A DNA stretch of 64,000 bases from Pyxicephalus adspersus (GCF_032062135.1 NC_092859.1:36860942-36924941), one strand, 5' to 3'; shown: positions 14,640-25,220, counted from the first letter of the stretch. A program made the numbers and translations. The notes: generated by a model from the letters alone, not told the origin.

Positions 14640-17600
14640 CATGGACAAGAGGTGCTCATTTAAGGAAAGCGCTATTGCTAGACATGAGAAATTGGGGCCA
14701 ATGGTTCTAAAGGAAATGCAGTCACAAGAAATTCAAGATGGGATTCAGGGTTTGGAGAGTTATGATGGTGTTCCAGAAGATGATGACATGACTGTATTTA
14801 AATAAATATTGATTTTTTTTGTTCAAGAATAAATGTTGATTGTTGTTCATGAAAAAAAAATACTTATTTTCAGGGAAACTGGGTATCATGTTGCCCATCG
14901 CAGCCAATCAGATCATTCTTATAAATGTCTGGGGTTGGGTATCCCTGGGAATCCTTACTATTCACTTCATCTCAGAGCCATTCCACTAACCTTCGTGTGT
15001 CAGTACAATGCAAGTACCTTTTTGTTGGCTGATCCATAATAAAACGTGTGTCAATTTTTAATGAAGTGATAGATCACATAATCCCTTTAAATGTAAATCA
15101 GGTAAAAAAATGCACACTTCCCCAGATTTGTCTTTTTAAAATAAAAAAGGAGAGAAAATACCTGGTAATCTGTAAACTCCTAATTTCCTGTAAACTCCCC
15201 CATCCACTTCACTCTTTTGAAATACAGAATGCCTCCCCCCTATTCTGTTATGTAGATTATGGGAGTGGGAACTATCAAAAAAATCCTAACCCTGTTTCTG
15301 TCCCAGGGTGACTTGCTGTTCCTTCCTGTAGTAAGGTGAGTGAATGTCACACAGTAGTATGTTACTAGCAGCATCTCTAGGTGAAAGATAAAGGGAAAAA
15401 AACTACAGTATATTACTTTGTTGTTCTTGGGGTTAGATATACTTAACATGGTACAAGGTAGGTTAGGTATACTAATACATATCAACAAAATGTATTCAAA
15501 AAAGAAATACTGAAAGATTCTATGTGATTGGTACATTGTATACATTGCCTTACAGCAAACAAGTCTGGGTATTCGTTTTTTTTCTGTGTTTTTTTACCTA
15601 AATAAAATTGGGGAATGTTTTTTGTTTTCTCTAGATCTGCTTTGAGGGACAATGCCGAAATACGTCCTTCCTTCAGGTGGATGAGTGTACAAAGAAGTGC
15701 AATGGAAATGGGGTGAGAGTCTAGCTATACATTCAAAGGAGTCTCCCAGACACACAGTAACACTTGAGTGTTGTTTTCCCAAACTTTTATATTTTTCCAA
15801 GACTTGGAATTCAAGATGTTCTTAGAGCATCAATTTGGACAGTAATAAAGGGCTAAGCTACAAAAATATTGAGCTACCTAAAAGTATTAAAATAAGGGGC
15901 CTGGATTTGAGCTTGAGGACCTATTACGATCTATGTGAGCTAACACTCTTTATATCAAGATCATACACTGCATTAGGACAACCCACTAAAACTGTATGAG
16001 CCACCAATACACCCTACCATGTTTAAAAAAAAAAGCACATGACATTGATCTGCATGCTACAACACAGGTGCTTGCCTTAGCGGGTTGCAGTGCAATTGGA
16101 TAGAATGGCTTTTTCCCATAAGGAGCAACTGGTGCATCTGATTATCAAATGGACTTATAATGCAAGGAATGCCGGGAGGAAGGCATTATAACAGACTAAG
16201 TACAACTTGCAAACGACTTGATAAATTAAGTTACTTGATTCGGGACATGAGGTATTCTTGGTTACTTGAGACTTGACTTGGGACTTGGTGTCAAAGACTT
16301 GGGACTCGATTTGGATTTGAAGGTGGATGACTTAGTCAAACCTCTGGCAGGTTCTAACCTGATACATTATAGGGACCCATTTATTCAGAAAGGCATTTTT
16401 TTTTTTTTTATAAAATGATGATTCTTTTTTGTATGGTTGTGTTAAGTGCTTTAATTGCTTTCCATATTCACACTTAAGTGCCAATAATCACCTCCAGTCC
16501 CTTGAATGGTATGACTCATCTCTATATTTCAAAGCCTGATTTATAGCCCACTCATTACAAATGCAAACAATGAACATGACTGTTTAAAAGTGCTGCCATA
16601 TAGAGGAATAACCTAATATTATATATAATATTTGCTGTATCTTTTCCTGCCAGGATAGAAATATGGCAGCTACCACTAATGACTTATTTCAGGTCCGTGT
16701 GTCATCCTCACCCTTCACTTTCTGATAGTTTGACATCAGAACAAAAACATTATTGTGCGTTATTACTATAATTTGCACAGTTGTTGATTATACAATGAAA
16801 GAAAAATAAAGCTGATAGCCCTGGAGCTTGTCTGTTTCCAGAAGAAAGTCAGGGAGGGCAAATACTATATTCTTCTGCTGACAAGTTTGTTTTCAAATTG
16901 AAGCATATGGTTTCTCCAATTAAACTTGACTTGCTCTTCTATTTAATAGGTGTGCAATAATAACCAGAATTGCCATTGTTTTCCTGGTTGGAAGCCTCCG
17001 TTTTGTAACCAGACAGGAAATGGTGGCAGCATAGACAGTGGACCAGTACCTGCTGGGGGTGAGTGTTCTGTTTTCCATCTGGAGAGCAGGGGGTATTGTT
17101 CATTGAATTTCATTCCTACAGTTATGCAGGGTGAAAAATGTATCTGACATGGCACTCTAATAAGGCTTGACAAAAGATTTTTACTTTTGTTCCACTCACT
17201 CTTCCTGTACAATTGTAAGGTTATCAGTAAGTGTGGCTGAAGCCAGGTGTCCTTAGAGGCAGCAAAAAGTTAAACACTTTATTGAAAACATTATACACTA
17301 ATCCGTTTAATACATCTTTTCCCATTTCTAGGTTCAGATTCTGTGGTGCTTTGGGTATTTCTTCCTATATTACTGCTAGCTGGGATAGCAGTCACTGTCT
17401 CCGTATACCTTTACAGACGCAGGTGCCTGAGCAGATTCCACAAATCAGACAGTAGTCCTATAGCTGGCTACCTGCACAAGAGGTAAATGGCCTTTCATTT
17501 CTATTGTTTGCTGTTGCCTTACTTCTCATTGTCCTAAAAAAAGATGGCTAGACAGGATATGATCCTCTGATCAAATATAAAATATGTGATGAGACACCTT

Positions 17601-20600
17601 GACTGAGCAACAATAATAATAATAATAATAATAACCTTGACTGAGCAACACGTCAGCCTGAAATAGCAACACTAAAACTGAACTACAGAAGAAATATATT
17701 CAGTCCAGTTATGTATTTAAAAACAAAAACAAAAAACACTAGACCTTGAAGATCAGCTCTTTAGGCTGAAAACACAAAACGTGTCAAATGCTACTAATGT
17801 TATTTGAAAGATTGTACATTGTTGTTATTATTGTCATTTATGACTTTTAATCAGGATATCTAATAAATATGTAAGATTTTTTTGCCACATAACTCCTTGC
17901 TTTCTATAGTAGTTCAGCCTTAAGGAGCTTCATTCATTTTTTCTATATATGTTGTATTTTCTAGGAGGTGGCAACACAAAAATTTTGTTGGCATAATTAG
18001 GGTATTTATAGTGATCTGGGCTTCTTTTTCCACCACATCAATCAGACAGTAAAGCAATGGCCCTGATTTATTAAAGTTCTCCAAGGCTAGAGAGAATACA
18101 CTTTCATCAGTGAAGCTGGGTGATCCAGCAAACCTGGGATGGATCTGATCCAGGATTAAAAACATTTGCTAACAAATAGCTAATGACTGTTAGGAAATCC
18201 ATTCCAGGTCTGCTGGATTACTCAGCTTCACTGATGAAAGTGTATTCTCTCCAGCCTTGGAGAACTTTAGTAAATCAGGGTCATTGAGTCAAGGTGAAGT
18301 AGTTAAACAAGCTGAAGTCAGGGCAGGTGGAAACCAAGGCAAAGTCATGTAACAGGCAGAGGCCAGGGCATTGGAAATGCACAGCCCAGTGTACATTGTG
18401 CACAAAATTACAAAGAAAATTGTTTCTAAAATGTCTAAATTTTAGGCTGAAGTTCCACAATAAAAAATATATTTTGAATGTAGCCAGTATAAGTATCTGG
18501 AATGTTGTTTATTTTATTTACTGTGCTCTGGAGGGAAAAGAAAGACTGTGAGTCAATCAGCAACAATGCCTAAATTAGCATAAAAACTATTATTTGACAT
18601 TCTTGATAAGAGGATTAGGTTTTTGCCACTCATAGAAAACATTGGAAATAATTCACTTTTGTTTCTTTTTATGCCCAGTGACAGCAATGATAAGTGCAAA
18701 ATCGACCCTACCTCCAGACACAGAGCGGAGACATCAGCGGTAAGATCCCAAGTGTTTTTATGGTGTCTTTCTAAAATCTGCTGAGGTAAGAGGAGTGTCA
18801 ATGTGAAAAGAATTCCTTCAAAGTCTTTCTCTAAAAGGAAATCCCAATGTGCGCAGCTCCTGGAGCCCCAATGAGGCTAGCATTATGTTTCCCAGTCTAA
18901 CACAGGCAGCTATAAAATAAATCCAAAGGCAATTGTTTTTTCCTTTGCAAACATTGGGGAATAAATAATATTTATGTGTATTTATATACTGCTAACATAT
19001 TTTGTGGCACTTTAACACAATATAACTTTTGTATTTTGTGGGGTTTTTTCATTTCCTTTCCTTTCGGTCCCATAGCAACAATAGAAATGAGATAAAAAGG
19101 ATTACCTAAAAATCTCGTCCTATTAGTTGGCAAGCCCTTTTATCCATTCCAGGTTTGCTAGATTCTCCTATGATAGTCTAACTTCACCAGTCTTGGAGAG
19201 CTTTAAAAAAACAGACCCAATACCAATCTGTCATACAGGTTTACAATACAAGTACATGTTTTTAAGGACAAAGAATATATTTTTTTTTCTGTTCCTCTAT
19301 AGGGTTTAAAAAGCCCAGTCAGTTTACAGTCCAACCGAAGGGCAGCAGATCAAAGGTCACCATCCATTCATCATCCTCACAGCCGACAGTTTGAAAGTGG
19401 AAATACCAAAACTGCATCTCCAGTAAGAATACCTCCACCTAGCAGGCCGGCACCACCTCTTCCACCTCCTAAGGTAAAGCTACTAACTAGACAGCTGGTG
19501 GGGATATATGTTAAGCCGCATACACACCTGCAATTATTGTCGTTGGAAAGGATCTTCACAATCCTTTCCAACGACAAAAGACTGAAAGATGCATGATTGA
19601 GTGCTGTACATACATCACCGTTCTGCTCTATGGAGAGGGGAGGGGGAGAACGACGGAGCGGCACCCTGCTGCACGCTCTCCCCCTTCCCTTGCATTACGA
19701 TCGTTTGTCGTCCATCTTCCGTGGATCCGCCAGAACAGTTGTTCGGATGATGGACTATGGGCGCTGTACACTTGCTCAATTCTCGCCCGATAATCGGTTT
19801 AGGGATGATATAAGAGAACCATTGGACGTGTGTAGGTAGCTTTAAGCTTCTTGTAGGTATCAGATGATCATTAAGCTTAACGTACAATAACCTTTACTGT
19901 AACCCCATTTTTTCTGCAGTTTTGTGACTGGTCCTATATCATAATGGGTTCCTCTGTGTTTCTCAATGATTTGAGGCAGGCTTTACTCCAGGGCAGAACA
20001 GTGCTCTCTTAAAAGGCGTGATTTATTAAAGCTCTCCAAGGCTGCAGAGGATACACTTTCATCAGTGAAGCTGGGCGATTCAGCAAACCTGGAATGGATT
20101 TCCTAAAAGTAATTTTCTATTTGTTAGCAAATGTTTTCAATTCTGGACCCGATTCATTTCAGGTTTGCTGGATCACTCCGCTTCACTGATGAAAGTGTAT
20201 TATCTCCAGCTATGGAGAGCTTTAATAAATCAGGCCCAAATTGTGAAAGCTGCTGTGAGTTTGATTACTGTAAGACTGTGAGTGTGATAACACTACAAGT
20301 CATAGGCCATCCTCCCTTTATATGCTTCATTTTCAGGTAACCTAAACTGAGAGTTGCACAATACTGTGTACACATGTTCTTTTATATAAAGGCCCCAATG
20401 CAGGAGGGGTCTACATGCCAAGGCAAGAAGTGATACTTTAGTTCAGGTGGAGACGGTGTGAATCTGCCCTGGATATCTCAAACAATTGATAACAGTAAGA
20501 TCTTCCAGACATAATTTCCAGTTCTGTTCCTGCCCACCTAAAAATGGTGGGTGTGCCAACGTTGCTGGGTGCATTCTCCATAATATAAAATAACTAGAAT

Positions 20601-20990
20601 ACATCCTAGTGGGACATCCTTACAATTGCCACACCAAGAACTCAGCAAAGAGATCTCAATAATAGAATCCCTGGGAAAAAAAACATTAACCCCTTAAAAC
20701 AGAACTAAAAATCCTATTCTACTCAAAGCAGATATCCTGATTCCTGGCAAATTGAAAGACTTTTGACTTTGACAACACGTGGTGTCTCTACTTGAGTGTT
20801 TCTATTCTGCAAAGCTGTTTCTCTGCTAGTAAACTTTCTGTAGTGAGGTTATGTCATTGATCAATGTTATGTTATTGATGTTATAGGAAATATAAATGCA
20901 AATATTCAACTTATTTTGCAGGTATTACAGCCCCCCAAAAGAACACCACCACCCCTACCTCCAAGTAGGATGCGGCACACTGCCAAGTGA
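1472..20990 (+). CDS. adam19: ADAM19 (meltrin beta), 3' part of gene, 18 coding exons
   Basis: Membrane-anchored zinc metalloprotease-disintegrin that sheds ectodomains such as neuregulins and acts in heart and neural-crest development (family knowledge). The 18 exons keep one reading frame across all GT-AG junctions and give 730 residues plus stop: end of prodomain, metalloprotease, disintegrin, cysteine-rich, EGF-like, transmembrane and proline-rich tail. The signal peptide and N-terminal prodomain exons lie left of the window, so this is a partial gene. Zinc site [12 protein letters not shown] is intact (His228, Glu229, His232, His238 of the visible part), so the enzyme should be active. 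A furin-type RVKR spans the junction of exons 2743-2914 and 6800-6865. The cytoplasmic tail, about 120 residues, is shorter than the roughly 200 or more of human ADAM19. ADAM33 and ADAM12 are the nearest alternatives; sequence similarity and the NIPAL4/CYFIP2/THG1L neighbours favour ADAM19. Confidence 0.92.
2039..2244. mobile_element. Foldback MITE copy A (diverged)
   Basis: Near-palindromic element beginning TCTGATTTATTAAGGATC and ending with the inverse, AATAAATTGGACC. Central landmarks shared with the other copies are ATGGATCTGGTCCAGGATTG and CCAGGTTTGCTGGA. The family has long, almost full-length inverted arms and no coding capacity. It is one of eight copies, all within ADAM19. Confidence 0.75.
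3369..3589. mobile_element. Foldback MITE copy B
   Basis: About 220 bp with inverted arms of roughly 100 bp: GATTTATTAAAGCTCTCC at the left and AGCTTTAATAAATCAGG at the right. It contains ACTTTCAGCAGTGAAACTGG and its inverse CAGCTTCACTGCTGAAAGTG. Intronic in ADAM19 (between exons 2743-2914 and 6800-6865). Confidence 0.85.
4612..4766. mobile_element. Foldback MITE copy C (shortened)
   Basis: Reads TCTGATTTACTACCACTCTC at the left and AGCTTAATAAATCAGG at the right, with AACCTGGAATGGATTTACTA and ATGCATTCCAGGTTCTCC in between. The middle is shortened relative to the 220 bp copies. Confidence 0.7.
5439..5925 (-). mobile_element. hAT element with truncated BED-finger transposase ORF
   Basis: Ends are CAGGGGTTGGCAAACTTT and, inverted, CAGAGGTAAGCAAACTCC, both hAT-like. 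Flanking 8 bp, CCCTAGTG (5431-5438) and CACTATTG (5926-5933), match at 6 of 8 and are read as an aged target duplication. On the minus strand from about 5765 an open frame contains [19 protein letters not shown] followed by CLVC...HFDANH, a C-x2-C...H-x4-H BED-type zinc finger seen at the N-terminus of hAT transposases of the GTF2IRD2/ZBED5-like group. The catalytic domain is missing: a 487 bp internally deleted, non-autonomous copy. Confidence 0.85.
6427..6499 (-). mobile_element. L2/CR1-type LINE 3' tail
   Basis: (ATT)n followed by AAACAGGATTTATATAGCGC and ACGCAGCGCTGTACATTAAA. Read on the minus strand it is the GCGCTATATAAAT-(AAT)n end of an L2/CR1-type LINE. Short, 5'-truncated copy in an ADAM19 intron. 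Confidence 0.8.
6800..12046 (+). CDS. adam19: ADAM19 metalloprotease domain exons
   Basis: Coding exons are 6800-6865, 8042-8113, 11035-11201, 11480-11564 and 11907-12046. The mature domain begins after RVKR and reads through [21 protein letters not shown], the [11 protein letters not shown] block, then the reprolysin zinc motif [12 protein letters not shown] in exon 11907-12046, followed by CIMAAATG, where Met is the Met-turn. All phases agree (0,0,0,2,0,2). Introns hold a hAT relic, foldback MITEs, an L2 tail, a piggyBac-like MITE and a long (CT)n tract 42 bases before the active-site exon. Confidence 0.93.
8507..8561 (+). mobile_element. L2/CR1-type LINE 3' tail (plus strand)
   Basis: GTAGAGCGCTATATAAATCC followed by ATTATTATT/AATAATAAT repeats. 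Same tail as the other copies, in opposite orientation and very short. Confidence 0.7.
8974..9127. mobile_element. Foldback MITE copy D (left arm deleted)
   Basis: Starts CCCTGATTTATGAAAGCTGA, where most of the left arm is missing, then continues with ATGGATCTGGTCCTGGATTG and a full right arm ending CCTTGGAGAGCTTTAA. Deletion between the two arms is the expected decay route for such a palindrome. Confidence 0.75.
9626..10178. mobile_element. piggyBac-like MITE, copy 1
   Basis: Flanked on both sides by TTAA (9622-9625, 10179-10182), the piggyBac target. Begins CCTCCCTAGTGGTATTCC and ends with its imperfect inverse near ACGCTGGAGGGAA. Inside are an inverted AGTGTGACCCGGGG / ACACTTGGGGTC pair, a GC-rich stretch, a perfect-type repeat of TTGGATTCAATAC and a TA-rich core. 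The short ORFs crossing it are not genes. Confidence 0.8.
10812..10984. mobile_element. Foldback MITE copy E (right end truncated)
   Basis: Left arm GACTGATTTATTACAGCTCT is complete; the right arm stops after CACCCAGGTTCACCCATGA. It ends about 50 bases upstream of ADAM19 exon 11035-11201, close enough that the acceptor region (polypyrimidine tract from about 11010) begins right after the element. Confidence 0.75.
11827..11865 (+). repeat. (CT)n microsatellite
   Basis: Uninterrupted CT dinucleotide run of 39 bases, 41 bases upstream of the ADAM19 active-site exon 11907-12046. It is preceded by T-runs and is probably part of the acceptor's extended pyrimidine tract. Confidence 0.95.
12508..13397 (+). 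CDS. adam19: ADAM19 disintegrin domain exons
   Basis: Exons 12508-12685, 13022-13111 and 13202-13397. The first finishes the metalloprotease domain ([19 protein letters not shown]) and opens the disintegrin domain at [15 protein letters not shown]. The others carry [18 protein letters not shown] and the disintegrin loop ending CDLPEFCTG. The cysteine spacing is that of a full ADAM disintegrin domain. There is no RGD; the family usually binds integrins through the aspartate-containing loop instead. Confidence 0.93.
14068..17058 (+). CDS. adam19: ADAM19 cysteine-rich and EGF-like exons
   Basis: Exons 14068-14176, 14259-14460, 15635-15712 and 16950-17058. They read [54 protein letters not shown], then the EGF-like module [19 protein letters not shown] ending [17 protein letters not shown] just before the membrane is typical of ADAM19 and ADAM33. 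Phases are consistent throughout. The intron between 14460 and 15635 contains a pogo-like element with its own small ORF; the intron 15713-16949 contains a GACTTG-rich hAT end. Confidence 0.92.
14512..14883 (+). mobile_element. pogo/mariner-like element with 54-residue ORF
   Basis: TA dinucleotides flank inverted ends CCCTGTTTCCCCAAAAATAAG-like and, inverted, CCCAGTTTCCCTGAAAATAAG-like (about 18 of 21 matching). A (TA)n tract sits at 14602-14635. An intact plus-strand ORF at 14641-14805 starts [10 protein letters not shown] and ends DDDMTVFK; the acidic end and TA targets resemble the C-terminus of pogo/Tigger transposases, but I cannot confirm homology. Non-autonomous copy inside an ADAM19 intron. 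Confidence 0.65.
16200..16346. mobile_element. GACTTG-rich hAT-like terminus
   Basis: Stretch rich in variants of GACTTGGGACTTG (for example TTGAGACTTGACTTGGGAC) that ends TAGTCAAACCTCTG at 16346, the inverse of a hAT-type CAGAGGTTTGACTA terminus. GACTTG sub-terminal repeats are known from fish and frog hAT relics. The opposite end was not located, so the element's full extent is unknown. Confidence 0.5.
17332..20990 (+). CDS. adam19: ADAM19 transmembrane and cytoplasmic tail exons
   Basis: Exons 17332-17482, 18679-18739, 19303-19473 and 20922-20990. The first encodes one transmembrane helix ([20 protein letters not shown]) followed by the stop-transfer residues YRRRC. The tail is basic and serine-rich, then proline-rich with [14 protein letters not shown] and [10 protein letters not shown], which resemble SH3-domain ligands. 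The stop TGA is at 20988-20990. The last two exons are short with weak family conservation, so an alternative tail exon cannot be excluded. Confidence 0.85.
17597..17650. repeat. (AAT)n tract between exact 16 bp direct repeats
   Basis: CCTTGACTGAGCAACA occurs exactly at 17597-17612 and again at 17635-17650. Between them is only a 22-base ATA repeat. It looks like a target-site duplication around the 3' tail of an L2-type LINE and nothing else. Confidence 0.8.
18061..18280. mobile_element. Foldback MITE copy F (best preserved)
   Basis: The cleanest copy: ends CCCTGATTTATTAAAG and TTTAGTAAATCAGGG, with TTTCATCAGTGAAGCTGGGT and its inverse CAGCTTCACTGATGAAAG inside. Arms are about 100 bp with a spacer of about 20 bp around AACAAATAGCTAATG. 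A full hairpin could form in RNA or single-stranded DNA. I could not define the target duplication with confidence. Confidence 0.88.
19140..19218. mobile_element. Foldback MITE copy G (right arm only)
   Basis: Only the right arm remains: ATCCATTCCAGGTTTGCTAG through CAGTCTTGGAGAGCTTTAA. It lies about 85 bases upstream of ADAM19 tail exon 19303-19473. Confidence 0.65.
19514..19841. mobile_element. PIF/Harbinger-like MITE, copy 1
   Basis: TTA at 19511-19513 and 19842-19844 flank inverted ends AGCCGCATACACACC and, inverted, AGCTACCTACACACG. Contains the hairpin TCGTTGGAAAGGATC/GATCCTTTCCAACGA and a GAGAGGGGAGGGGGAG block. Sits in the last ADAM19 intron. Short ORFs over it are spurious. Confidence 0.8.
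20019..20236. mobile_element. Foldback MITE copy H
   Basis: Full-length copy: GTGATTTATTAAAGCTCTCC at the left, TTTAATAAATCAGGC at the right, with ACACTTTCATCAGTGAAGC and its inverse. It lies in the last intron of ADAM19. Confidence 0.85.
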
Positions 20991-23900
20991 AACTGGAGGG
21001 CCAGTATTACAGGGACAAAAAGAGTCTGTGACTCTGTACTGATTCTAAACAGGACAACTCATGTCTCGAACAAAAAGTCTGGAACGGATGTGTAACATCT
21101 GATGTAAAAAACAAGAAAAAAAAAGAATTTCCGTCCAGGATTTTGATCATCGTCTACACACACTGAAGGCAGCTATGCCATTGTGTCTGTGATATTAACA
21201 ATGCACTATATGGCTGTCTTAGTTGTGCTTAGGTAACTGATGCACTAATGAAACTTTATGGACTAAGTGCTGTGAAAAGTCAGGTCAGGAGATGAATTGT
21301 ATTGGTAGGAAGAGACAAAAGTAGGAGAAAGGAAAACAATGATAATCTTTATACAGCAAATCACATGCAGCGCAGCAAAACCATAGGCTGTCACCAATTA
21401 AAGGTTCAGTCCAACTAAAACTCCTATTTCACATCTAAGTGGATACTGGAGAATGAAATCTCCTAACGGTTCCTTACATCTCTAAGTTTAATGCCAAATT
21501 CCAGTTACATATATATATATGAAAAAAACAATGAATATGGTTATTTATTAAAAAATCATCAAATATATTTTAAACTCAACTAGTAAAAATAACTGAATGT
21601 AACTTTATTTCAGCCTCCTGTAAAACCCCTGTACAGTGAGTGTTCTATATTCCTGTGTGGTGACAGGAAGAACCAGGGAAATGCTATGTAGGCACAGGCT
21701 GGGGATTAGGGTGGTGACCAGGATAGTTGGGTCACCAGGCTGATTGTCTTGTGTAATACGGTTATGCAATTTCAGAGCTGGATGAACAAAAATACAAATA
21801 CTGTTTGCAGGTAAAATATTTTCCTTATATATATTTCCACTGTGAACGTTTGGGTTGTTCTGTAAGATACTTGTACTTGAAATACAGGGGCTGCACATCT
21901 GCATCATTAGGATGCCTTTTCTTTCTGCTGGACTATAAAATTGTATTACATAATGGAGAGTTTAAATGAAATATGGGACCAGCTGCCCCCTGGGTATGGA
22001 GATTATAAATGATAAAAACCTAGCTAATAACCCTTTCCAATAGACATTACCTACAACTGAAACTGATTTCTGATGAGCTGACCTTTTTAAGGTTTAGTGC
22101 TATTTTTAGTCTCATCGAGGCATTTTTTAGTACTATCTATAGGGTAAAAAAAATAATGTAATAATTGTAGATTATTTTTATTTCCTAAAGTCAAAATAAT
22201 TTCTTTTAACAATTTCTTTTAGTTTTTATTGCTGTTCAGACCTGGGTGGGGTGATTTGACCCCACTTCCTGTTCCTGTTCAGCTGGAGAAAATGATAGAG
22301 AAGAGATTGTCATAAGGATGAAAAAACAAACTTAACAGATGTTCCTACCCATTCCTATTTTACTCTATTTACTTTAAATAAATCAAGACATTTCCCTTCA
22401 TTGGACAGGAATTGAGGGAAAATCTCCCAAATTGTGACAAAGACTGAAATAAAAACCTCATAGAAGAACTTTTCCTTTCTTCCTTTTTCTTTTTCTTTTT
22501 CTACAGGCTCTATGGGAATCTTTTGTGTCAAATGGAAAATGATCAACTTTTGTTTTTTGCCTTCTGGAATATGGCGGAAAGTTATAGATATTAAGACTGC
22601 AAACATGTGATAACTGCAGCCAGACCTCCTCCCATCTCTTAAAGCAACAAGCCATAAGTGAACATTTTCCTATGGATGTAAAACATATTGTAAAACCCAT
22701 ACATGACACAATAAAGCAATCCTATATACAATGTTAGTTTTTTCGCTTCTCTGGCTATATATTTCACAATAGAAATATATTCATATGAAGTTATAGTAAA
22801 TACAATGACCTTACCATATACATTTTAGTCCATAAAGTAAGGCTTAACAACTGTGATTACTAATAATGAAAAGTGGTACCTCTGGCAACCAATCAGAATT
22901 CAATTTTTTGTAGTCCACATTAGAGAAGGCAGACTTTGAACTTGTTCGTGGCTAAACACGGCTATTTTTCCTTGAAAACTTGCAAACAGACTGTTTTTAG
23001 CTGCACTATGTTCCTAAACATCCCTGGGCACATGAAAATTTAAATCTCATTGGTAAAACATGAAAAAAAAAACTTATTTCAAGTACATGTGAAAATAGGA
23101 CTATGTATTTTTACTAGTTTTTTAATCTGTGTTATTTTGTCTTTCAATGTGTTTTACCAACAAAAACAGTGCAACACAATATTTCCGAGCCTATTATTCA
23201 TCAGCTGTTGCAATTATGAGATTTTTAGGGCTTCTGGGTAGCTGTATAAAGTTGTATAATGTGTACAGAAGCTCTAGGTGCTGATAGTTTTTGAGACTTA
23301 TGGTTGACAAATGATGTGTGAGGTTAATGGGTTATGCTTTCCATGCTCCACATTTCTAGGACAATCGCTTTCTGGGCAAAAGACCCTACAGCTGTCACAT
23401 TTTCCTAAGGCGCACTACATATAATGCTGCTACAGTGATGAATTTGATGTCATTGGCGTCTATCTAAAAGGATTCCGTATAGGAATATATATAGGAATAG
23501 CCACCTAAAACTAAACCTAAAATGTAGCACCTAAAATACCCCCATTATAGTAAAAATGAATAATCTAGTGACGGATAGGAACAACTCCAGAATAAAGCTG
23601 TTTTTTTCAGCTTGGTGCCCAAAATCTAACTAATTCACTGCCACTGGGCACCACACTTTGGACAACAAAAAGCATCGGATTTGACATTTTTGAGCAATTC
23701 TACTTCATCATTGCATTTTAATGCTTTTCTAGCTTAAGTTTTTTCTTTAAAACAAAAGCTCATTTTACTTTGAATACATTTTTTTGATGTATTATAGACA
23801 GATCTGCAAATCACAGAACATCTCAAAGACACATGGCCCTGGAGGTCACATCTTACATTTTTTTTAATTTCTTTTTCAATTCTCAAATCTCAATCAAATG

Positions 23901-24815
23901 TTAGCATTTAGAGTATGATCTATATTTGCTCTTGTGTTGGGTTATTGTAAGCCTAATGTAAACCTTATAATGACAATTGGTGGGAAGGCATCTTTCCTAC
24001 CTGCAAATCATATGTGCTTGCCCTCAATTTCTATGCAATGGTTGACTTTCTGACCCTGTAGCCACACGGCAAAGACATTCAGGATCTGAATCTTGTGTGT
24101 AAAAAACTATCACAGGAGAAGAGGGAGTTGTGTTGAAGGAGTAGTATTATATATGGGTCATTTCTCCACTGAAAATATCTTTATGATTTTCATTAAAACC
24201 AACTGATCTTTTTTATGTCATTAACGTATACCTATGCAGTAAAGAAAACACCAGTTGTTTGGAAAAGCTGTAAATGTGTCAAAGAGTGCTTTATGTGCTG
24301 GGAAACAATAGCTTTTGCTCTTTAGAAGATGCAGTCTTCCAAGCTATGTGTGCTGCTGGCCAGGATTTGCTGTAGACTGTAGATACCCAAAACTGGCCAA
24401 TACTGCTGCATGCAATCTGAGAATACATGTCAGGACCTAAACTTTGCAACTGGAGACATCTAGATTGTGCACATACACAACAATGCATTTCCTTCCTCCA
24501 GATCAAGAGATTCTGCACTAATAAAGTTCTCCTTTAACTCCACAGGGTAATAAAATTATTTGTTCTCACACATGGAAGCTTTTCCTTTGGTAGGATAAAG
24601 CAAGTGTGATCTTCTAGAAGATGTTCAACTAATACTGCATTGCTTTTTTATGTTTTATTTTGTTACCTCTGTACTAATTTATTTTATACATTCTTCTTTT
24701 TTGCAATTTACTGGATCGTTTTTTTTTTTACAGCTTTGCAATATGTAATGACAACACACCTTGTTTGTGGCAGATCTTGTGGTGCACAAAATAAAATTAT
24801 TTAATGAATTGTTTG
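20991..24815 (+). other. adam19: ADAM19 presumptive 3' UTR and flank
   Basis: No coding exon, MITE or LINE is recognised in this 3.8 kb. Possible poly(A) signals AATAAA on the plus strand are at 22710-22715 and 24790-24795 (and further out at 25332-25337). A TA-rich tract lies near 21510. The transcript end cannot be fixed from sequence alone; RNA 3'-end reads would decide between a 1.7 kb and a 3.8 kb UTR. Confidence 0.45.
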
Positions 24816-25220
24816 TTTTTATGGACTCTTTTCAGTATACTGACATATTTTATATATTGTATGAACATGATATGTATTGAATCTTAAAGTGGACCACTCT
24901 TGCTCTCCAGCAGCTGGTGTGTCAACAGGAGATGCGGACCCCGATTACACTGGTCTGAAATGCCTTTTAAACATTGTTGAGGCAAGCTGGTCCCCAAGCT
25001 GTGGACTTTTGACACTCATTGTGCAGCTCTTGGGGCCCCTGCAGTCAGCGTTCTCTTTTGGTGTTCACTCAAACTATTAAAAAAATGTTCTTTGGAATAT
25101 CTAATGGTTAACAGTATGAATAATTTACTTCTCTATTTTTACTTTGTGTTGCTGATCTTTTTTTTATATTTAGGTTTATGTTATTACTTTCCTTTTGTAT
25201 AATAGATAATACATTTGTCT

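Noticed and set aside
24877..25080. 67-residue ORF in the ADAM19 3' flank
   Set aside because: No splice context, no domain, and ordinary length for random open frames in this composition.
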